Positions 7,993 to 13,658 of a stretch of 13,658 nucleotides of DNA are shown piece by piece. The notes under the pieces are model-generated. The model saw only the letters and a list, made by a program, of their open reading frames with translations, did no database searches and had not been told where the DNA came from. The stretch is from Tritrichomonas foetus (taxonomy: Eukaryota > Parabasalia > Tritrichomonadida > Tritrichomonadidae): positions 118,117 to 131,774 of the forward strand of contig MLAK01000123.1 in the NCBI GenBank assembly GCA_001839685.1, read 5' to 3'. Numbering within the stretch: position 1 is the stretch's first letter; each line of letters opens with the position of its first letter. Both the position numbers and the translations under genes were made by a program.

Positions 7993-10980
7993 CATTGTGT
8001 TATCAAATGGGTCTATAAATTGAACACTTGAGCTAAGGATAAGACTCAACGTTCCAAAGCTTTCAATCTTGTCGAGTTCTTTTCCAAAGTAAATATATTT
8101 CGGTGGCCTTTCAAGCATTATTGAATATGATTCATTTTCAGCAGTTTTTAGTGTTTTACATTCAATGCTTGCATAGGCAACTGGAATTTCTTTGTTGAAA
8201 ATAATAACTTCAATTGAATCACCTTTCTTGACCCTTTCAAAGTTAACTTTTGTATTGAAGACTGGCTTCGATGTGGCTTCAATGATTTCTTCTGTGGTGA
8301 ATTTGAAGTGTTTGGGTCCTCCTTTTCCACGAAGTTGAATTAAAGCAGAAACTTGATCGCCCAATGATGGAATATTTTCTGCTTTTGTTAAAATTCCACT
8401 AACTTGTTGTTGACAAGCTGGCTTTACAACATAGTTGTCATCTTTGCATTCGACTTCATGACGATGTTTATGAAAGTTTTCAGATGATGTTGAAATATCT
8501 GTATCAAGTGATTCACAATCACAATTTGAATATCCAGTGAAACTTGTTGAATAATCAGAATTATTACTTTCCCACGAAAAGACACATTTATCATGGTCAT
8601 GATCATCGTTCTTAATTTCAAGCTTTTCGCTTGATTTAATAGTTTCTTCGGTTTCGTCGATTGTAACTGCTCGTTCAACAATTTCGGGACTCGGCTCAAT
8701 TTCTTCAGCTTTAACAACAACTTCTTTCGAAGATTTTTCTAATTTAGTGTTCACATCTTCAATGTTTTCAGATTGTTCAACGAGTTTTCCATTTACAATC
8801 TTTTTAATGATTGTTTTCTTTGAAGAAACTCGTTCAATTGGTTGTTGCTGAGTTGTTGTAGTTTTTTCAACAACTGTTCCTTTGGAATTATTTCGTTGAA
8901 GACTTGAGTCAGTATCCTCTACATCAACAGCTTCTTCGACAAGTTTTCCATTTACAATCTTCTTTCGAATGATTGTTTTCTTTGTAGAAACTCGTTCAAT
9001 TGGTTGTGTAATATCAGATGAATTAGATCTTTCAACAATGTTTCTTTTGGATGGGATTGTTCCATTTGTGGATCCATCTTCAACTTCTTCAACAGTTTCA
9101 ACTACTTTTCCATTTACAATTTTTCTACGAATGATTGTTTTCTTTGTAGAAACTCGTTCGGATGGAACATTATTTGTAGATGAAGTTCTTTCAATAATTG
9201 AGCTTTTTGATGGTGACTTTTCACGTTTGCTTGAATCATCTCCAAATTCATCTTCAGTTTCTTCGACCACGATTTTTCTTTTAACGATTTTGGCCTTTGC
9301 TCCAGGTGTCGGTTCCGCTGTCGCCTGACTTGCCAACAACTCTAAAGTTTTATTTATCTGTTCATGATTTGAATTATCTTCTTCTACGGTTTCAACCATT
9401 TTTCCATCGACCATTTTTCGTTTAATCACAGTTTTCTTCACAACAGTTGAATCTTTATTGGTTGTTTCTATTGCGCTTTGTTGTTGACCGAGTTTTCCTT
9501 GTTCCTTTAATAAATTCATTCTTTCTTGTTTGACTTTTTCAAGGAGTTGCTTAACCAGACTGACTGGCTCATCATTCTTGGGCTTAACGGGGGCAGGAAC
9601 ATTGGAAACTTCATACGCTTCATTTTCGTCCTCCTCTTCATCTACGTGATCTTCGTCGTCTGGCAAAAGAATGAAATCAAATTTTACTTCACCAGATTCA
9701 AGATTTTCTAATCGATAACCTTTTGGTTCAACAAGGGTGTTCAAGAAATACTGTTTAAGTTGAATGTCAACTTGATCAATTATCTTATTTTCGCAGATGA
9801 CTTTGATATGCATTGGCATATTTTGTAAGATGTGGTATAAAGCAAGATCATGATCGAAAATGGCTGGGTCTGTGTAATTCAGAAGTTGCGTTCGTTTTTG
9901 TGCTTGACCACAACTGACAACGCATTTCACCTTCTTGTCTTTGTATTGATCTGGAAGGTTTTTCAGTTCATAAACACGCATCTTCATCATCAGTTTCTGA
10001 TGCTTCATTGAAACGAGACCGTCAAATGGAATTTGATCTTTTTCAAGCAGCTGAAGTCTGAAAATGAATATACAATTCTTATCAGCATGCTCTAAATTAA
10101 AAATCATTTGAGATTGGAAGATTTTCCCTGGTGTCGCTAATTTTGTCGGGAAAACTAATGATGACATTTTTGTGACACTTCCATCGTTTTCATAATTCAT
10201 CAAACTAACTTTAATCGTTTGGTGCATATAATCGTCGACAAGAAAGCATTGGAGAGTATTGTATATTGGATTCATTGATTCGAAGCTCACTGGAGTTGTG
10301 TGGCGTTGAACGTTCAAGCAAGGATTAATTTTTGTGACAAGGAATGGATTTGATGGCTCGCCTTTTGTAAGGGGAACATTTTTACAGCTGTCAATATGAA
10401 GCCAAAGACGATAGAAAACATTGACATTCCATGGCTTAGGAACAAATTGAACAGAACCCATATCAGCAATTTGCATTTCAAAGTTTATAATACCGCCAGA
10501 ACCTGCTCGAGTTGATCTGTCTTTTTTGCTGGATCCATCGATTGTTTTAAAAAGTTTGATGAAATAGCTTTTAACAACACCAAGTTCGAGCGAACTGATC
10601 GAAATTTTTTGGACACCCAAGCATTCGTCCTTCTCAATATTCTGGTCGCCTCGTCGATTATAAACTTCGAAGCAAAGCATGTCCGATCCAACGCAAGGAC
10701 CATCAAGAGATATAATTTCGTCGTATCGTGCATTAACGCCATGATCATGAGCTTGCGTCATTGAGAATTGTTGTCCACCCTTCAGTCTGAATACAACATA
10801 TGGATGGGTGTCACTGGATTTTGATGGCGCGATTTTTCGAACTGATATATTGCGAATATTAACTTTGTAGGAATTCATATAGTTCGGAAGTTCCTTTTTC
10901 TTTTTAGGTTTTGCAATCTTGACTTGGTTTGTCAAAGGATTAAGGATGGATTTTGAGTTAGATTGGTCCATTTTACTCAT
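7990..10980 (-). CDS. Multi-C2-domain protein with central KIVNGK repeats
   Basis: A complete 996-residue protein starting MSKMDQSN; no signal peptide or membrane helix. A basic patch (KPKKKKE, 24-30) precedes C2-like domain 1 (about 38-172), with SSDTHPYVVFRL, VYNRRGDQNIEKDECLG and a terminal beta strand. A second C2-like domain lies at about 187-310 (LWLHIDSCKNVPL, SNPFLVTKI). A third, weaker one lies at about 328-438 (KMRVYELKNLPDQYKDKKVK). An acidic stretch follows (441-456), then a helix at 473-495 and the repeat array at 513-742. A Asp/His/Cys-rich segment (about 791-846) leads to a last C2-like region (about 859-985, SGILTKAENIPSLGDQVSAL to GTLSLILSS). C2 domains bind phospholipid membranes, often with Ca2+. 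Domain 1 keeps some candidate acidic loop residues (D57, D112, D118), whereas the others largely lack them, so binding may be Ca-independent or protein-protein. Likely role is membrane or cytoskeletal attachment; this is inference. C2 assignment is good for domains 1 and 2, moderate for the rest. Confidence 0.8.
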   Translation of the reverse strand: MSKMDQSNSKSILNPLTNQVKIAKPKKKKELPNYMNSYKVNIRNISVRKIAPSKSSDTHPYVVFRLKGGQQFSMTQAHDHGVNARYDEIISLDGPCVGSDMLCFEVYNRRGDQNIEKDECLGVQKISISSLELGVVKSYFIKLFKTIDGSSKKDRSTRAGSGGIINFEMQIADMGSVQFVPKPWNVNVFYRLWLHIDSCKNVPLTKGEPSNPFLVTKINPCLNVQRHTTPVSFESMNPIYNTLQCFLVDDYMHQTIKVSLMNYENDGSVTKMSSLVFPTKLATPGKIFQSQMIFNLEHADKNCIFIFRLQLLEKDQIPFDGLVSMKHQKLMMKMRVYELKNLPDQYKDKKVKCVVSCGQAQKRTQLLNYTDPAIFDHDLALYHILQNMPMHIKVICENKIIDQVDIQLKQYFLNTLVEPKGYRLENLESGEVKFDFILLPDDEDHVDEEEDENEAYEVSNVPAPVKPKNDEPVSLVKQLLEKVKQERMNLLKEQGKLGQQQSAIETTNKDSTVVKKTVIKRKMVDGKMVETVEEDNSNHEQINKTLELLASQATAEPTPGAKAKIVKRKIVVEETEDEFGDDSSKREKSPSKSSIIERTSSTNNVPSERVSTKKTIIRRKIVNGKVVETVEEVEDGSTNGTIPSKRNIVERSNSSDITQPIERVSTKKTIIRKKIVNGKLVEEAVDVEDTDSSLQRNNSKGTVVEKTTTTQQQPIERVSSKKTIIKKIVNGKLVEQSENIEDVNTKLEKSSKEVVVKAEEIEPSPEIVERAVTIDETEETIKSSEKLEIKNDDHDHDKCVFSWESNNSDYSTSFTGYSNCDCESLDTDISTSSENFHKHRHEVECKDDNYVVKPACQQQVSGILTKAENIPSLGDQVSALIQLRGKGGPKHFKFTTEEIIEATSKPVFNTKVNFERVKKGDSIEVIIFNKEIPVAYASIECKTLKTAENESYSIMLERPPKYIYFGKELDKIESFGTLSLILSSSVQFIDPFDNTM
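8755..9444 (-). repeat. Five-unit protein repeat KKTIIxxKIVNGKxVExxE
   Basis: Inside the C2 protein five units align: KKTVIKRKMVDGKMVETVEE (515-534), a worn copy AKIVKRKIVVEETEDE (563-578), KKTIIRRKIVNGKVVETVEE (613-632), KKTIIRKKIVNGKLVEEAVD (667-686) and KKTIIKKIVNGKLVEQSEN (721-739). Spacing is 47, 51, 54 and 53 residues. Linkers carry a second motif, (I/V)(I/V)E(R/K)xx(S/T)(S/T) followed by (P/I)xERVS(T/S). The last three units are also close at DNA level, so this is tandem duplication and recent exchange rather than chance. The last unit has lost one residue of the basic run. Confidence 0.85.
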
Positions 10981-12494
10981 TCTGTGAAATGAAACAAGCA
11001 GTAATAAAATTTTGAGGAATTTTTATTTCTTTACTTATCAAATTAAACATATTGGCTTGACTCAAAAAGTAATCATTGCGTGTATTATCTTTCAATAAAT
11101 ATTTCAAAAAGTTTGCTTCAATTCATTACTTTTTCATCATATTCTCAGAAAAAATCATTTCATGGTCTGAAATTCTTACAGAATTCTCATATCTCGTTGA
11201 ATTAAATTAATTCAATTCATGTATAAATAAAATATTTTCTATATTATGTAAAGCCCTATGAATTGACTTCGAGTTACGTTAATAGAGATAGAAATCAAGA
11301 ATTGTGATATAAAATGTTGGAATCCTGTTTTGTTGGAAGCAAATTTATTTTATGTTGTTCAGTCCAGATTAAAAATGAGATAAGCTCTTTAAAAACATTC
11401 ACCACTAAGCAAAATGTTGTATCAAACAAATAATATTGAATTTAAATATTGAAAAGCCTAATTGTGTTAGTTATATGCATAAATTCATTTTCTTAATAAA
11501 TTTATCTTCTCATTACGTATATTTTATAAGAGTTTTTTCAGATGGAATCCAAAATTCGATTTTCTATCAAAATCTTTGAATTTACAAGGAAAGTGATTAT
11601 TTGGAGCACAAAATTAAATTCAACCAAAAAATTCAATCTGAAATATGAAAAACTTAATTGGTCGTGTGTTTCATTAAATGACATGTTTTGGAGATTCAAG
11701 ATTGATATTGATATCATTTTTACATCGAGAGGAGTTTATAATATGATATAAAATAATAATAAAATGTGGAAAATATCTTCAGAGAGTGAGATGAATGTAA
11801 TGCCAAATCATAATTCAAATTTTATTAAGAAAAAGTTTCATTCAAAATGATCATTTTCCATGAATTTTACAGTAATATAAAATTTATTCGGAAACTGGAA
11901 GAGAAAGTGATTTTGATTCTTTTCACTATGACTCAGAATAGTGGCTTTCTTTTGAAAAAGCATGTCATAAGCTATAAAAACCTTATCATAACTGCCACAA
12001 AAAAAGCTGAATTTTGGTTGTTTTAAAATAAATGATGTCAAATTGCACACCAAGTTATAAAACTATGATACTAAACATGGCCACAAGAGGTCATAAAATA
12101 AGGACACTATTCCAACAACTTTCTAATCAAAAATCTGAAGTTTCTATATTATTACATTTGCTTTTTTCTAAACTTGGAGAAAAAAACAAAAAAAAAAAAA
12201 AAATTCAAACTAATTTCTAGATATATGAAGCCTTAAATCATTAACTATCACACCTTTCAATTGTGTTTAATTCAATTAAATCTCCAAAGAACATTCAAAT
12301 GATATTTTATGAATGAATTGATCCAAAAACATTCATTCGTCAACATTGTTTTATATATATAAAAAGAATAAAATACTACTTTTATATTATATTAAAATAC
12401 AAATAATAATCATGTCATTTATTGAACGATATCATAATAACTCTGATTGATATATGTTTATTATAGTAGATAAATGAAATTTTCTCTCTAATTG
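10981..12494. other. Gene-poor AT-rich region
   Basis: About 1.5 kb with no supportable gene. Small open frames at 11542-11751 (plus), 11838-12053 (minus) and 12032-12220 (plus) encode sequences I cannot relate to any family; the plus-strand ones have no Inr close before their ATG. A run of about 16 A begins near 12188. Two scraps may be worn ankyrin pieces continuing the array to the right: GHKIRTLFQQL near 12090-12122 and ELIQKHSFVNI near 12315-12347. These are too weak to annotate on their own. Confidence 0.6.
10988..10992 (-). promoter_or_regulatory. Candidate initiator (Inr) of the C2-protein gene
   Basis: On the minus strand TTTCATTTCACAGA precedes the ATG. TCATT matches TCA+1Py(T/A) with +1 at 10990, ten bases before the start codon at 10980. 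This supports the first Met over the Met at residue 4. Confidence 0.6.
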
Positions 12495-13406
12495 AATTAT
12501 GGATGTGCCAATTAAAATCGTGAAATGGTTGAGTTTTTGATGAAACATTCTAATATTGATGTCTACATAAAAGATGATGTTTTGTGATAGTATCAACAAT
12601 GATTAAGATATCATAAATGGGATTTTTCTTTTTTTTATCTTTTAGTCCCTATTCATTATGCCAACTTAAAAGGATAATTAGATACATATTTACTGTCCTA
12701 ATATCGATGTAAATATCAAAGATAGAGTTTTGTTTTCATGTTCATAGTTATTTCTATGCCATAAATGGAACTAAATGTAATAATTACCAAACACCTCTTC
12801 ACTATTCATGCGCCAATTGTCATATTGATGTCGTTGAGTCCTTATTCAACCAAAAAATATTGATTTAAATATTATAAGTAATATATAACAAATTTATTTT
12901 ACAAAATGTTTTATACAAACATAATTTTGATTTACATTTATAAATCACCTCTTTTATAGGGCATTGACAAAAAGCATCTTGATATAATCGAGTTTCTGGT
13001 GAGCTATCTCAGTTTTTCAACGGAAAAAGATAATCAAGTTTTTTTCGTCATTCTTTAAATTGTATTTGTCATCATTATTTCATTCATTATTAATTACTTT
13101 TATGCGCTTGTCGATTAGGTTATATGGAAATAATAAAACTACTATTGTGTCAACCAAAATTAATATCAAAAAAATCCTAATAATGATGTTAATTCACAAG
13201 ATCGAATTTCTAAATTTTGCAATGTTTATACAACTCGAAATAGAAATTATAAAAAGTTATTTATAAAACTCCACATCACTGTGAATGCGAAAAAAGTTTT
13301 TTAAAAATGTAAAACTGTTACTATAACATCCAATAACCATTATTAATGTAAAAAATCACATTTCTTTATAGGTCATTGTTATCATGAATTTGTACTTGAA
13401 ATATGA
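12495..13406 (+). pseudogene. Decayed ankyrin-repeat gene fragment
   Basis: The plus strand translates, in shifting frames, into recognisable ankyrin-repeat pieces. In order they are: NYGCAN*NREMVEFLMKHS plus NIDVYIKDD (12495-12587); VPIHYANLKG*LDTYLLS (12645-12698); PNIDVNIKD (12697-12723); QTPLHYSCANCHIDVVESLF (12788-12847); PKNIDLNI (12850-12873); KSPLL*GIDKKHLDIIEFL (12942-12998); LLLCACRLGYMEIIKLLLCQ (13094-13153); NPNNDVNSQD (13173-13202); an EIEIIKSYL piece (to 13265); VKLLL*HP..INVKN (13309-13350); GHCYHEFVLEI (13371-13403). Ankyrin hallmarks (TPLHYAC, GHxxIVxxLL, NIDVNIKD) recur, but stops and at least five frame changes prevent translation. Large ankyrin families are typical of trichomonad genomes, so this is probably a relic of one. 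No intact start, promoter or end was found. Calling it ankyrin-derived is confident for 12788-12847 and the NIDVNIKD pieces, less so at the edges. Confidence 0.75.
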
Positions 13407-13479
13407 CAATTATTATTCACAAAACTCCACCTGAATTAGCACAAAAAAGAAAACACTGTGATACCACCCCTCCTATATG

Positions 13480-13534
13480 AAAGGTTTACAAAGTGGTCCC
13501 CCAAAGAATTTGTGGGACCACCCCATAAACCTTT
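13480..13534. repeat. 55 bp two-step inverted repeat
   Basis: Outer arms AAAGGTTTA (13480-13488) and TAAACCTTT (13526-13534) are perfectly complementary. Inside them, after 4 unpaired bases on each side, are inner arms GTGGTCCC (13493-13500) and GGGACCAC (13514-13521), with a 13-base loop. The total of 17 paired positions in symmetric arrangement is far beyond chance in this AT-rich DNA. It is also locally G+C-rich compared with its surroundings. It may be a cruciform-forming element, a short MITE-like element or a transposon end; no target-site duplication was evident. Confidence 0.8.
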
Positions 13535-13537
13535 GTC

Positions 13538-13658
13538 CTACCACTCACACTACCACCATCACTAACGCCATCACTAATGACACAAACTAATGACATACAT
13601 TAATGACATACACTAATGACATATACTACCACACACACTACCACCATCACTAATGATA
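13538..13658. repeat. 12/13 bp minisatellite (at least ten units, runs off the edge)
   Basis: The unit is roughly CTAATGACATACA or CTACCACCATCA. Taking the T of CTA as reference, units begin at 13539, 13551, 13563, 13575, 13588, 13601, 13614, 13627, 13639 and 13651. Spacings are therefore 12, 12, 12, 13, 13, 13, 13, 12 and 12. Two unit types occur, CTACCAC-rich and CTAATGACATA-rich, in blocks. The plus strand is rich in A and C and poor in G. No coding role is apparent. Confidence 0.9.

Noticed and set aside
8969..9328. Plus-strand 119-codon open frame with an internal repeat
   Set aside because: It is the antisense shadow of the KIVNGK repeat array; its repetition comes from the real minus-strand gene.
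11838..12053. Minus-strand 71-codon open frame (MVCNLTSFILKQ...)
   Set aside because: Not related to any family I know; isolated in gene-poor AT-rich DNA and short enough to occur by chance.
12188..12203. Run of about 16 A as a possible retroposed poly(A) tail
   Set aside because: No recognisable transcript copy or target duplication around it; A runs are expected at this base composition.
13555..13600. Trichomonad intron 3' motif (ACTAACACACAG-like) at the ACTAACGCC and ACTAATGACAC strings
   Set aside because: No full branch/acceptor match and no upstream GTATGT donor in suitable context; these strings are part of the tandem repeat.
13538..13658. CRISPR-like array
   Set aside because: Units of 12-13 bp are directly adjacent with no unique spacers, so it is a minisatellite; the genome is also eukaryotic in character.
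10981..13658. tRNA or other structured RNA gene in the gene-poor region
   Set aside because: No T-loop GGTTCGA-type box or cloverleaf arms were found by eye on either strand.

Overview
The window looks like nuclear DNA of a flagellated anaerobic protist of the trichomonad (Parabasalia) group, most plausibly a Tritrichomonas-like species. Four things support this. The DNA is very AT-rich, with long intronless reading frames. There is a flagellar IFT52 gene next to a NifU/NFU-type iron-sulfur protein whose N-terminus (MLSTF..SRFF) looks like a trichomonad hydrogenosomal presequence. Trichomonad-type initiator (Inr, TCA+1PyT/A) motifs lie 3 to 19 nt before three of the four start codons. UAAA poly(A)-type motifs lie at or just after the stop codons. 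The organism call is inference; no sequence search was possible.

Layout. Positions 1-4398 (minus) carry the N-terminal 1466 codons of a giant coiled-coil protein that runs off the left edge. A roughly 1 kb divergent intergenic region follows. Then come two plus-strand genes: a 105-residue NFU-domain protein (5391-5708) and a complete IFT52 homologue (6139-7332). A 657 bp convergent spacer separates IFT52 from a 996-residue minus-strand multi-C2-domain protein (7990-10980) with a central array of KKTIIxxKIVNGKxVE repeats.

Right of 10980 no intact gene is visible. From about 12495 to 13406 the plus strand holds a decayed ankyrin-repeat array: recognisable pieces in all three frames, broken by stops and frameshifts. 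It is followed by a 55 bp two-step inverted repeat and a 12/13 bp minisatellite that runs off the right edge.

The four genes do not form an operon or an obvious single pathway. IFT52 serves flagellar assembly, NFU serves Fe-S cluster delivery in the hydrogenosome, and the coiled-coil and C2 proteins are probably cytoskeletal/scaffold and membrane-associated proteins respectively. No clearly new multi-gene system is visible. The best leads are the ankyrin relic with its roughly 150 bp spacing, the repeat-bearing C2 protein, and the odd cysteine arrangement of the NFU protein.
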